From assembly GCA_910579265.1 (NCBI GenBank), contig CAJTTE010000002.1, positions 1 through 64,000 of the forward strand: a DNA stretch of 64,000 nucleotides, read 5' to 3'. The position numbers and the translations under genes were made by a program. The DNA is from an uncultured Ruminiclostridium sp. (lineage in GTDB: Bacteria; Bacillota; Clostridia; Oscillospirales; Ruminococcaceae). This document shows positions 42,412 through 50,396 of the stretch, piece after piece (position 1 is the first letter of the stretch; every line of letters begins with the position of its first letter). The notes under the pieces are model-generated. The model was given only the letters and a program-made list of their open reading frames with translations, ran no database searches and was not told where the DNA came from.

Positions 42412-43190
42412 TGCTGGGCTCTTTTTCTTTGACAGTTTGGGCAATTGCACTGAGCCTTGTTGTGATTATTTATGTAATTGTTGAAATTCGGCGGGTTTGA
42501 AGACGCATTATTTTGAGTTGGCGCTATACTTGTCTGTTCCTGCTTTTTTCTTTTAAGCTCTGCAATGTCTATAATATCTTCATTGTTTATGGATTCATCA
42601 CAACATTCTGTTTTGGATTCATTGATACATTCTGTATTTTTATTGTCTCCCGTATATTTGGTTAATTCTTCCGCCTCTTTTTTTTCGGCGGCAGCCTTTT
42701 CGGCAGCAGCCTTTTCGGCAGCAGCCTTTTCGGCGGCGGCTTTTTCGACAGCAGCCTTTTCGACAGCAGCCTTTTCGGCGGCGGCTTTTTCGACAGCAGC
42801 CTTTTCAGCGGCGGCTTTTTCGACAGCAGCCTTTTCAGCGGCAGCTTTTTCGGCGGCGGCCTTTTCAGCGGCAGCTTTTTCGGCGGCAGCCTTTTCAGCA
42901 GCAGCTTTTTCGGCGGCGGCCTTTTCAGCAGCAGCTTTTTCGGCGGCGGCCTTTTCAGCAGCAGCTTGTTCGGCGGCGGCTTTTTCAGCAGCAGCCTTTT
43001 CAGCAGCAGCTTTTTCGGCGGCGGCTTTTTCAGCAGCGGCTTTTTCAGCGGCTGCTTTTTCGGCTTCAATAGCAGCATTGTCCAGATGAACGGCCACCGA
43101 TCGTTTTGCCATTTCAAGCGCTTCCTTTATATAAGCCTGCTGCTGTTTTTCCAGTTCGGAACCGCTGATATTGCTTTTTTTCCATTCCAT
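42408..43190 (-). CDS. Lys-Ala-Ala-Ala-Glu repeat protein with C-terminal CxCPxC motif
   Basis: A 260-residue protein in three parts. Residues 1-45: a helical charged head (SELEKQQQAYIKEALEMAKR). About 46-172: some 25 copies of a five-residue AAAEK/AAVEK unit, forming one long helix like TolA domain II. About 173-260: an acidic, then Asn-rich tail ending in QCNCPNCQRKRAQH, a possible metal-binding knuckle. No signal or membrane segment. AATCGGAGG precedes the ATG. A central member of the small-protein cluster. Function unknown; a spacer or scaffold role fits the shape. Confidence 0.7.
   Translation of the reverse strand: MEWKKSNISGSELEKQQQAYIKEALEMAKRSVAVHLDNAAIEAEKAAAEKAAAEKAAAEKAAAEKAAAEKAAAEQAAAEKAAAEKAAAEKAAAEKAAAEKAAAEKAAAEKAAAEKAAAEKAAVEKAAAEKAAVEKAAAEKAAVEKAAVEKAAAEKAAAEKAAAEKAAAEKKEAEELTKYTGDNKNTECINESKTECCDESINNEDIIDIAELKRKKQEQTSIAPTQNNASSNPPNFNNYINNHNKAQCNCPNCQRKRAQH
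42684..43065 (-). repeat. 15-bp coding tandem repeat, about 25 units
   Basis: Encodes the AAAEK/AAVEK array. Units differ mainly at synonymous alanine positions (gcg versus gca), and several share identical blocks, a pattern expected from slippage and local duplication. Copy number is likely to vary between strains. Confidence 0.85.
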
Positions 43191-43375
43191 AATTATTCCT
43201 CCGATTTAAAAATTTCAATTAGGATATCCCTTGAATTTATTAAAATTCCGATAAGACTCTTAATATATTTGATTAAGATTTGTAAATATATCTAAGAACT
43301 GCTTTCGGTTTTATGTCGTTAAAAATGCGGATTATCTTTATTGATCTTATATCTGATATGCGCGTTGTCTTTATA

Positions 43376-43696
43376 TTAAAACAATCCGTCCATAATTCCG
43401 CTGTCTTTTAAAAGGGGAAGGATATTTATAATTTTCATTAGCTTAAGCGCATTGTCGACCTTACTTCGGTTTTCCGGACGCAGGTGAGGCTTAAGTGCCA
43501 ATAAAAGCTGGGTGTTTTTATCCGGCTTATTCATATTTGAAAGAAGCTCTCCCAACTTCATAATGGCTTCAATATCGATTCCTCCGAAAATATCTTCCTC
43601 ATCACCGCTTTGTTTTTCCTCAGTTTGATTGTTATTTTTTTCTTCATTGTCCAAAAGCTGTTCAAAAAGCTTCGCTAACAGATCCTCCTGCGACAT
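43376..43696 (-). CDS. 106-residue protein, conserved-looking C-terminal domain
   Basis: An acidic, Asn/Glu-rich N-terminal half (LFEQLLDNEEKNNNQTEEK) and a basic helical C-terminal half (LLALKPHLRPENRSKVDNAL, then KLMKIINILPLLKDSG). Ribosome site AAAGGAA. The C-terminal pattern resembles small conserved hypothetical proteins of Clostridia, though I cannot name a family. Second gene of the leftward small-protein cluster. Confidence 0.65.
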   Translation of the reverse strand: MSQEDLLAKLFEQLLDNEEKNNNQTEEKQSGDEEDIFGGIDIEAIMKLGELLSNMNKPDKNTQLLLALKPHLRPENRSKVDNALKLMKIINILPLLKDSGIMDGLF

Positions 43697-43824
43697 TATA
43701 TTATCATTCCTTTCATATTGCGGGAGCGCTTGTCGCAGCGAATGTCTCTAACGTTCCGAAGCCAAGCCGTTTTTCAGATATCAGACCGGCATTTCGTAAT
43801 TCAAGGCGTTTCCTTAGAGGACAC

Positions 43825-44052
43825 TTACTCCTGCATTTTTTTCATAATGCTGACAGCTTCGGGAGAATTCATTAATTTTTCCTTGACTGCGGGATTGTTC
43901 ATAAGTTTTTTCAGCTTGTCTGCATCTTCTTTTCTCATATTTCCCAGCATATCCTCAATATTACCTTTTTCAAGTGAGTTCTTCAGCTTCTCTTTGGATA
44001 TTCCAAGCTTCATGCTTGCAAGCTCCATCATTTTTTCCATATTACTGTTCAT
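43825..44052 (-). CDS. 75-residue helical protein
   Basis: ATG 44052 follows AAAGGAGG. The protein is helical, Met- and Lys-rich (MEKMMELASMKLGISKEKLK, NPAVKEKLMNSPEAVSIMKK). No signal peptide or cysteine. First gene of the small-protein cluster. Function unknown. Confidence 0.65.
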   Translation of the reverse strand: MNSNMEKMMELASMKLGISKEKLKNSLEKGNIEDMLGNMRKEDADKLKKLMNNPAVKEKLMNSPEAVSIMKKMQE

Positions 44053-44205
44053 AATAAGCCTCCTTTTAATTTATGATAAAAGTTTAAAATATATTCCCGA
44101 AAGGTTTTTGAAGGTTTTATCAAAATAAAATCTTATCACCGCTTTACAGTTCATTATCTGCTTTATATCCGTAAAATATGTCAAACAAAATTTTAAACGA
44201 TAAAG

Positions 44206-44293
44206 GACCGGTATTTACTGCTAAGATGAAAGTTATAGACAATTATACATGCGCTGTATAACAGCTTTAATATTTTTATCGCAGTAACCGGTC
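44206..44293. repeat. 88-bp inverted-repeat structure between divergent genes
   Basis: GACCGGTATTTACTGC (44206-44221) pairs with GCAGTAACCGGTC (44281-44293) with a two-base bulge, around a 59-base AT-rich loop. A similar GACCGGTTTTACTGC occurs near 8855. The remainder of 44053-44396 holds only the promoter below. Confidence 0.45.
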
Positions 44294-44321
44294 AAAAATA
44301 TTTTAAATAAGAAAGCCGAGA

Positions 44322-44350
44322 TTGACAACCGCACCGATATTTGGTATAAT
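44322..44350 (+). promoter_or_regulatory. consensus promoter of the phosphodiesterase gene
   Basis: TTGACA (44322-44327), 17 bases, TATAAT (44345-44350), about 45 bases before the ATG at 44397. Confidence 0.8.
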
Positions 44351-44396
44351 AAAGCAGAAAGTATGACCCTTTAACAAAAATGAGAGGAATTAATTT

Positions 44397-44870
44397 ATGA
44401 AGATTATCGTAGTTGCCGATACGCATAAGAATTTTGAAATATATAATGAGGTTGTGGAAAAGAATCCTGCTGATTATTATATACATCTGGGCGACGGAGT
44501 AAATGAATTTGCCGATGTGGCAAAATCACATCCGGATAAAGCTTTTGTTTTTGTAAAGGGTGAATCTGATTTTTGTACCGCTTCGTCAAAGCAGCTTCTG
44601 AAGCTCGGAAAGTGCCGCATTTTTTGTGCTCATGGTCATGAACAGAATGTCACAGACGGACTTGACGAAATAGTTGCCGAAGCCAAGACTTCCGAATGCA
44701 ATATCCTTCTTTATGGTCATACGCATGTGTATAGGGCGGAAAAGATAGACGGGATTTATGTTATGAATCCCGGAAGTTTAGGTACGCCCAGAGGAAAAAA
44801 TTCACCTTCTTACGGAGTGCTGGAAATAAGCGAGGACGGACAGGTTAATATGCAGATTGTTGCATATTGA
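44397..44870 (+). CDS. MJ0936/YfcE-family metallophosphodiesterase
   Basis: A 157-residue calcineurin-fold phosphoesterase. Metal ligands: D-x-H in VVADTHKN, GD in HLGDGVNE, the GESD variant of the N motif, H in CAHGHEQN, and GHTH in LLYGHTHVYR, followed by NPGSLGTPRG. The family usually shows VxGNCD where this protein has KGESDFC, a modest deviation. Single gene behind a consensus promoter. Confidence 0.9.
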   Translation: MKIIVVADTHKNFEIYNEVVEKNPADYYIHLGDGVNEFADVAKSHPDKAFVFVKGESDFCTASSKQLLKLGKCRIFCAHGHEQNVTDGLDEIVAEAKTSECNILLYGHTHVYRAEKIDGIYVMNPGSLGTPRGKNSPSYGVLEISEDGQVNMQIVAY

Positions 44871-44956
44871 TTTTCTTTAACTCCGTTATATATTATATTC
44901 GGAAAAAGTAAAAATGTGCCGCCGTTTTTGTGTGACTTGCGCATTAAAAAGTTTTT

Positions 44957-44979
44957 AAATCCGCTTTTTAAGCGGATTT
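44957..44979 (+). terminator. hairpin between phosphodiesterase and TIM-barrel genes
   Basis: AAATCCGCTT and AAGCGGATTT form a perfect 10-base stem, followed by GTATTATATTTTAG. It lies 34 bases before the next start, so it may act as terminator or leader hairpin. Confidence 0.5.
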
Positions 44980-45012
44980 GTATTATATTTTAGTTTTTGA
45001 AAAGGAAAAAAT

Positions 45013-45681
45013 ATGGACGCTCCGCAAATTAATGGACAGCTTAGAAAATTTATGCTGAGAGTACCTGAGGAAATAAATGCTGCTTCAGGTATTTTTGTAA
45101 TGGGAAAGCTGATAAAATCTCTTGTTTTTACAACTGATATCTGTATAATACGCAATTCAAATGCAGATGCAATAATTGCCGTTTATCCGTTTACGCCTCA
45201 ACCCGTTATCACGCAGGCTATAATGACTGCCGCGGACGTTCCTGTTTTTGCAGGTGTGGGCGGCGGACTTACTCAAGGTACAAGGGTTGTTAATCTTTCG
45301 CTTAATGCTGAATTCCTGGGGGCAATGGGAGTAGTTGTCAATGCTCCCACTTCAAATGAAGTAATAAGGCAGGTTGCGGCTACTATTGATATTCCCGTAA
45401 TAGTAACGGTGATTTCCGAGCATGAGGACTTTGAAAGCAGAATAGAGGCAGGTGCATCCATATTCAATGTTTCGGCTGCCGCAAAGACGGCCAAGGTAGT
45501 GTCGCAGATACGTTCACTTCATCCGGATTTTCCTATAATAGCAACCGGAGGTCCAACCCCTGAAACTATTATTGAAACAATTAACGCAGGTGCAAATGCT
45601 ATTACATGGACACCGCCTTCTAACGGAGAAGTATTCAGGGATATTATGAATGCTTACAGAGAAGGAAAACCTCATCCTTAA
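45013..45681 (+). CDS. TIM-barrel protein of uncertain function (HisA/ThiG-like phosphate-binding type)
   Basis: A 222-residue protein with alternating strand-helix pattern: VPVFAGVGGG, GAMGVVVNAPTS, IPVIVTVISEHED, GASIFNVSAAA, PIIATGGPTPETI and a final AGANAITWTPPS. The ATGGPTPETI segment followed by a glycine-alanine turn resembles the phosphate-binding C-terminal loops of aldolase/ThiG-like barrels. I cannot assign a reaction. It precedes the mannanase by 24 bases and may share its transcript. Confidence 0.6.
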   Translation: MDAPQINGQLRKFMLRVPEEINAASGIFVMGKLIKSLVFTTDICIIRNSNADAIIAVYPFTPQPVITQAIMTAADVPVFAGVGGGLTQGTRVVNLSLNAEFLGAMGVVVNAPTSNEVIRQVAATIDIPVIVTVISEHEDFESRIEAGASIFNVSAAAKTAKVVSQIRSLHPDFPIIATGGPTPETIIETINAGANAITWTPPSNGEVFRDIMNAYREGKPHP

Positions 45682-45704
45682 ATTATAAAAGGAGTAAAAT
45701 AGTT

Positions 45705-46808
45705 ATGAGGAATATTAAAGCGTTATCCTTTTTATGCGCATTATCAGTTTTGGCTTGCTTGATGGTGAGCTGCTCAAAAAGCGAAGAAGCGCCTTATACG
45801 TCTCTGGGCAGTGAAGGCAGCACGGAGATAACGGCCGCTTCAGATACGGATACCGAGGTTTCATCCGGAAATAATACCGGCGCCGGTACTGAGAAACAGC
45901 CGTATGTTCCCGCAAACCCCGGCAAATACAGCCTATCCAATCCCAAGGCGGATGAAGCCGCAATAAATACCTATTCTTATATTTGTGATAATTTTGGAAA
46001 GCTGATGATTTCCTGCCAACAGGAGTCCACATGGATGGATTCTCCTGATTATGAAATGGATTATATAGAAAGCGTTACAGGCAAGCTTCCCGCAATGAGA
46101 GGACTTGACTTTATGAATGAAGATTTTGACGGCGTCGTTCAGCGTTCAAAAGAATGGCATGATAAAGGCGGCATAGTTACTATCTGCTGGCATACGGGAA
46201 TAAACGGAAAGGGATATCAGGAAGCTTTGGACGATAACCCCGATTTCGATAAGCTGCTTACCGAGGGTACGGATGAATACAATAATATGATAGCCAATTG
46301 GGACAAGGCGGCAAAAGCGCTTCAGGAGCTTAGGGACGCAGGTGTTACAGTGCTTTGGAGACCCTTCCATGAATTTGACGGAGAATGGTTCTGGTGGGGA
46401 AAGGGCGGCTCCATGAATTTTAAAAAGCTCTGGATAATGATGTATGAAAGATTTACGAATAAGTTTAATTTGACCAATCTTATCTGGGTTTTAGGATATT
46501 CGGGAGAAGTAAGATCCGGATGGTATCCGGGAGATAAATACTGCGATATCATTGGTTCGGACACATATGATGACAGTATAAATCGAAACGGCTGGGTGCT
46601 TCTTAACAGAGTTTCTGAAAATAAGCCCCTTGCTTTTCACGAGTGTGGAAATATTCCTGCCGTTGAGGAATTTGAAAAAAATGAAATGATGTGGTCATGG
46701 TTTATGATATGGCATACCGAGCACATCAAGAACAATGATAAGGATAATTTAAAGGCTGTTTATAATCACGAAAAGGTTATCACTCTTGACGAGCTGCCGG
46801 AGATATGA
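45705..46808 (+). CDS. GH26 beta-mannanase-like lipoprotein
   Basis: An exported, lipid-anchored glycoside hydrolase predicted to cut beta-1,4-mannan. Signal peptide with lipobox MVSC (Cys23), a Ser/Thr/Glu linker to about residue 68, then a GH26 barrel. The acid/base Glu lies in LWRPFHEFDGEWFWWG and the nucleophile Glu in LAFHECGNIP, both family hallmarks. The C-terminus reaches TEHIKNNDKDNLKAVYNH, as expected for a complete catalytic domain. No carbohydrate-binding module. Supports a plant-polysaccharide-rich habitat. Confidence 0.9.
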   Translation: MRNIKALSFLCALSVLACLMVSCSKSEEAPYTSLGSEGSTEITAASDTDTEVSSGNNTGAGTEKQPYVPANPGKYSLSNPKADEAAINTYSYICDNFGKLMISCQQESTWMDSPDYEMDYIESVTGKLPAMRGLDFMNEDFDGVVQRSKEWHDKGGIVTICWHTGINGKGYQEALDDNPDFDKLLTEGTDEYNNMIANWDKAAKALQELRDAGVTVLWRPFHEFDGEWFWWGKGGSMNFKKLWIMMYERFTNKFNLTNLIWVLGYSGEVRSGWYPGDKYCDIIGSDTYDDSINRNGWVLLNRVSENKPLAFHECGNIPAVEEFEKNEMMWSWFMIWHTEHIKNNDKDNLKAVYNHEKVITLDELPEI

Positions 46809-46838
46809 TCATGCACACCGCTCAGAAAGGAGTATTGT

Positions 46839-47621
46839 ATGTCTGCCTTTCAAGGGCTTGAATGGACTTTTGATACCGTAGCCTCTGCATATGATAAAAT
46901 GCGTCCCGGATATACGGAGAATTTGTATCAAACTATTTTTGATTATATTCCCATAAATAAATCAAGTAATGTCATAGAGGTTGGAATTGGCGGGGGACAG
47001 GCAACTTTGCCTATATTGAAGACAGGCTGTGATCTGACAGCTGTGGAATACGGAGAGCATTTTTCGAAGATATGCAAAGATAAATTTAAAATTTATCCGA
47101 ATTTTTCCGTAATTACAGGGAAATTTCAGGATATTGATTTTAAATTAGATTCATATGATTTGGTTTTCTCCGCTTCCGCTTTTCATTGGATACCTGAGGA
47201 AACCGGTTACAGAAAGGTATTTTCTATGCTGAAAAGCGGCGGTGCATTTGCCCGCTTCGCAAATCACCCGTTTCCGGATAAGGGTAATCCGGAGCTTTGT
47301 GAGGAAATCCAGAAGCTATACGCCGTTTATATGAATTCTTCCTCCCCTCCTGTAGAGTACAGTCGGGAAAAAGCGGCTGAAAGAGCCGATATTGCAAAGA
47401 AATACGGATACGAGGATATATGCTTTAAATTGTTCAAGCGTACAAGAACGTTTTCATCAAAAGAATATACCGGCTTGTTGGGAACATACTCTGATCATAT
47501 CGCTCTCGAAGCCGGCAAAAGGATTGAGTTCTTTTCGAAAATTGAACATGTTATCGATAGCCTCGGCGGGAAAATTACAGTTTATGATACGATGGATTTG
47601 CAGCTTGCACGGAAGCCTTGA
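46839..47621 (+). CDS. class I SAM-dependent methyltransferase
   Basis: A 260-residue Rossmann methyltransferase. SAM motif I VIEVGIGGGQATLPIL is at about residues 47-62 and the acidic residue in DLTAVEYGEHF follows; FSASAFHWIPEETGYRKVF is motif IV/post-IV. The pattern resembles ubiquinone/menaquinone-type small-molecule methyltransferases, substrate unknown. AGAAAGGAG precedes the ATG. Closely followed by the flavin-binding gene. Confidence 0.85.
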   Translation: MSAFQGLEWTFDTVASAYDKMRPGYTENLYQTIFDYIPINKSSNVIEVGIGGGQATLPILKTGCDLTAVEYGEHFSKICKDKFKIYPNFSVITGKFQDIDFKLDSYDLVFSASAFHWIPEETGYRKVFSMLKSGGAFARFANHPFPDKGNPELCEEIQKLYAVYMNSSSPPVEYSREKAAERADIAKKYGYEDICFKLFKRTRTFSSKEYTGLLGTYSDHIALEAGKRIEFFSKIEHVIDSLGGKITVYDTMDLQLARKP

Positions 47622-47643
47622 TCTGCATAAAGGAGATTGTTGT

Positions 47644-48078
47644 ATGGAAAAAAAGCTTTTTGAAGAGGCACAGGAAATAATGCTTCAAAGATTTGGAAAG
47701 GACTCTCTTATAGCGCTTGCGACAGAAAGCAAAGGAAAGCCTTATGTTCGTGCAGTCAATGCTTATTACGAAAACGGGTGCTTTTATGTTATTACGTATG
47801 CGGTGTCAAATAAAATGCTTCATATAAAAGAAAACCCGTGCGTTGCTATATGCGGGGACTGGTTTACCGCTAACGGCATCGGCGAAAATATTGGATATAT
47901 TTTAAGCAGTAATAATAAGCGACTGACCGAAAAGCTCAGGATTATTTTTAAAGAATGGTATGGCAACGGGCATATTGACGAGAATGATACAAATACCTGC
48001 ATTTTAAAAATTAAGCTGACCGACGGTGTGCTTTTCAGCCACGGAAAGAGATATGATATAGATTTTACGCTTTCTTAA
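47644..48078 (+). CDS. pyridoxamine 5'-phosphate oxidase-like FMN-binding protein
   Basis: A 144-residue split-barrel protein. Recognisable: LIALATESKGKPYVRAVNAY at the N-terminus and CFYVITYAVSNKMLHIKENP with VAICGDWFTANGIGENIGYI, the usual FMN-binding fold of general stress/nitroreductase-like proteins. Start ATG 47644 has AAAGGAG. No partner domain. Probably cotranscribed with the methyltransferase; a terminator follows. Confidence 0.85.
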   Translation: MEKKLFEEAQEIMLQRFGKDSLIALATESKGKPYVRAVNAYYENGCFYVITYAVSNKMLHIKENPCVAICGDWFTANGIGENIGYILSSNNKRLTEKLRIIFKEWYGNGHIDENDTNTCILKIKLTDGVLFSHGKRYDIDFTLS

Positions 48079-48093
48079 AATAATGAGCATGAA

Positions 48094-48124
48094 ACATAAT
48101 ATACAAATGTGTATTATGTTTTTT
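48094..48124 (+). terminator. terminator after the FMN-binding protein gene
   Basis: ACATAATATACA (48094-48105) pairs with TGTGTATTATGT (48108-48119), with one wobble pair, followed by TTTTT. Confidence 0.75.
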
Positions 48125-48137
48125 GGACGTTCTGCAA

Positions 48138-48166
48138 TTGATTTTTATTACTATACATGCTAAAAT
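48138..48166 (+). promoter_or_regulatory. promoter of the second amidase/lipoprotein operon
   Basis: TTGATT (48138-48143), 17 bases, TAAAAT (48161-48166). The ribosome site AAGGGGG follows 20 bases later. Confidence 0.6.
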
Positions 48167-48227
48167 ATAACTATCGTTAATTTTTAAGGGGGAATTTGAT
48201 ATTAAGAAGTTTAAAATCGTATCTCTG

Positions 48228-49490
48228 ATGATATCGGCATGTATTATGACAGGCAGTATAAGTGCGGCAGCCAGTGAAAATCCTTCTAAGGCTTTGACGG
48301 AGGAAATGTCGAAAAATTCCGCTGAAAGCTTTATAAGGGACTATTATTCGAGTATGTATTTAAATTCGGAAATGAATCTCGAAAGCAGAACCTTATATGA
48401 CACATTTTCAGAATACATAGAGGTAAAGTTGGATTATTTGAATTATGTAACCTCTGATGTTGAGAATTTTAAGGTGTCTACGGAATTAAAAAGCAAAGAA
48501 GAAACAGAAAACGGCGCTTTGTTTACAATTTGGGCGGAAGCAAGCTTTAATTATGCTGATTCCGGAGTTCCGGCGGGATTTGGGAGAACAGCTCAGGTTC
48601 TTGTGGGAAACGGCAACAAAATAGTCGATATGTGTATAAATGACGGGATAGAGGATTGTTTCAGAGAAGAAGGCATAGAACCGTCAAGGATTATTTGGTC
48701 TGAAAGCGCTACCGCAAAGGAAAGAGTTTCCGAGATTTCTTTTTGTAAACAAAGCTTTATAAAATATGAACAAGAACAAATGAATGCTTCAAAAATATAT
48801 AATGAAGCTGTACCATCTTTAAATTTTGCTTCAAGGTTAGCGGCGCCATCTTCGTTAACAACAGCGCAAAGGAATAAGATGGTTACATATGCGCTAAACA
48901 ATGTTGCTAAAAAAAGTCCGTCCTCCGGTAACAGCTCTCTTGTATCTACTTATTGGGACTTTTCTCAGGCAAGCTCTGTTGCGGGTGACTGTACAAATTT
49001 CGTTTCTCATTGCCTGCTTGCGGGAGGCGCCACGTTTATTGCTCCCGCTGATTATAAAAAGGATGGAATTAAACTCTACGATAATGTAACGAAAAAAATG
49101 TATTGGTATTATCATGATACTGACAACAGAGCCAATGCTTGGTCAGATGTTGAAACATTCTACAGCTTTATTACCAAAAATAAGGGAAAAGGACCTAAGG
49201 GAACATATAAGGTATTCAGCGGAAAGTATGCGCCTAATCATGGATATGAAGCGGTGGTAGGAGATATTGTGCAAATAAGCTATAGTGGTAATGGCATATA
49301 CAATCATACAATGATAATAACCAATATAACGTTTGAAAACAATTATTATTATGTACACGTTACCGGACGTTCCGGGAGTAATGTCATAGGTGATTGGTAC
49401 GATAAAGACACGAAATTTTCCGAATCCCAATTTGTGGATGATTATAAAAATGGCACTTATAGATCTATTCACTTGACTTCGTTAACTTAA
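48228..49490 (+). CDS. secreted amidase-domain protein (putative amidase_6, NlpC/P60-like cysteine fold)
   Basis: A ~420-residue exported protein. N-terminal signal peptide, an ~100-residue domain (SFIRDYYSSMYLN to ALFTIWAEASF) and a C-terminal putative amidase domain with catalytic Cys in GDCTNFVSHCLLAGG and His in YNHTMIITN. ATG 48228 is the first standard start, but it removes the basic part of the signal peptide. Nine codons earlier ATT 48201 is correctly placed after AAGGGGG and adds IKKFKIVSL, so ATT initiation or a mutated start is likely. It is the intact counterpart of the pseudogene at 14504. Confidence 0.8.
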   Translation: MISACIMTGSISAAASENPSKALTEEMSKNSAESFIRDYYSSMYLNSEMNLESRTLYDTFSEYIEVKLDYLNYVTSDVENFKVSTELKSKEETENGALFTIWAEASFNYADSGVPAGFGRTAQVLVGNGNKIVDMCINDGIEDCFREEGIEPSRIIWSESATAKERVSEISFCKQSFIKYEQEQMNASKIYNEAVPSLNFASRLAAPSSLTTAQRNKMVTYALNNVAKKSPSSGNSSLVSTYWDFSQASSVAGDCTNFVSHCLLAGGATFIAPADYKKDGIKLYDNVTKKMYWYYHDTDNRANAWSDVETFYSFITKNKGKGPKGTYKVFSGKYAPNHGYEAVVGDIVQISYSGNGIYNHTMIITNITFENNYYYVHVTGRSGSNVIGDWYDKDTKFSESQFVDDYKNGTYRSIHLTSLT

Positions 49491-49500
49491 GGGGGATATC

Positions 49501-50391
49501 ATGTACAAAAGGGGTTTTGCGTATTTACTTTTTATTTCTTTTTTATCGGTTTTTGTGCTTACAGGCTGCGATGATAGAGTTGATATTATATTGACGGAAG
49601 CGGAATCCACAATACCATTAATTTTCGAGACAGTACCCAATGAAATTACGACTGGTACAAGCAACACCGCTACTGATGATATATATTATGCCAAAACCGA
49701 CATAACAAGCGTTGATAATTTTTATGAAACCTCTGCATCTGCTGAAATTCAGCCTCGACCAAGCATAGAGGAGGAACTTGAGTTTTTTAAAAACCTTGCT
49801 GCGGATATAACCTTTGAACCTGTTGAAGAAACAGAAGAAACAAAACTTGCAAAACAATATATGGAAGGAATATGGAAGGCTTGTGGTTTACGCTTGGATA
49901 CATGGTTGAGTCCTATTCTTGACGAATATATAGATAACGGTTATTTAAAAAACTATATTGAGTTTAAGTTTAAAATGTGGTATGAAGAGACAAATATAAC
50001 TGATTATATTGTCCCATTTTGTGATATTGCTCTAATTGAAGCTGTGGAACAAAAACAAGCAGGAGATATAACCTACGTTTATGTAAAGGGAATAGTTCAA
50101 TATTATTCATATGGCGAATGGAGTAGTTCGCTTAAAAAAGATTGGGTAGGAATAAGAAATGGGAAAGTTGTCGATGATGGTTTTTTTGTCGGAGAAGATG
50201 AATATGATTTAATCGGAATAGAAAAAACTGAAAAAAATAAGTATGGCGAACCGATTTATCCATTTCCTCCCGAAAGAAATCCTTGGGACAATATAGATGA
50301 TATTAAAAAAATATATGACGGGTTAAAGGCTCGAGGCTATGATATTGAAATAAAGGAATATTTACAGCCTAACCGATCTATAAAAAGGTGA
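49501..50391 (+). CDS. lipoprotein paired with the amidase, paralogue 2
   Basis: A 296-residue predicted lipoprotein with lipobox LTGC (Cys23), a Thr/Ser-rich linker to about residue 80, and a globular domain shared with those at 15309 and 50397 (EYIDNGYLKNYI, QAGDITYVYV, WVGIRNGKVV, NPWDNIDDIKKIYDGLK). The order charged helix, YLK motif, beta hairpin and WVGIR motif partly mirrors the N-terminal domain of the amidase, so both may descend from one NTF2-like fold; this is inference. It begins ten bases after the amidase stop. Confidence 0.75.
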   Translation: MYKRGFAYLLFISFLSVFVLTGCDDRVDIILTEAESTIPLIFETVPNEITTGTSNTATDDIYYAKTDITSVDNFYETSASAEIQPRPSIEEELEFFKNLAADITFEPVEETEETKLAKQYMEGIWKACGLRLDTWLSPILDEYIDNGYLKNYIEFKFKMWYEETNITDYIVPFCDIALIEAVEQKQAGDITYVYVKGIVQYYSYGEWSSSLKKDWVGIRNGKVVDDGFFVGEDEYDLIGIEKTEKNKYGEPIYPFPPERNPWDNIDDIKKIYDGLKARGYDIEIKEYLQPNRSIKR

Positions 50392-50396
50392 TATAT

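Noticed and set aside
42565..43089. Long open frame antisense to the KAAAE repeat (Ala/Ser/Phe-rich) and another in a third frame
   Set aside because: Both are mirrors of the 15-bp repeat: a 15-base unit without stops stays open in several frames. Neither has a ribosome site.
43191..43290. Open minus-strand frame ending just before the repeat-protein gene
   Set aside because: It contains no ATG, GTG or TTG after the preceding stop and so has no plausible start.
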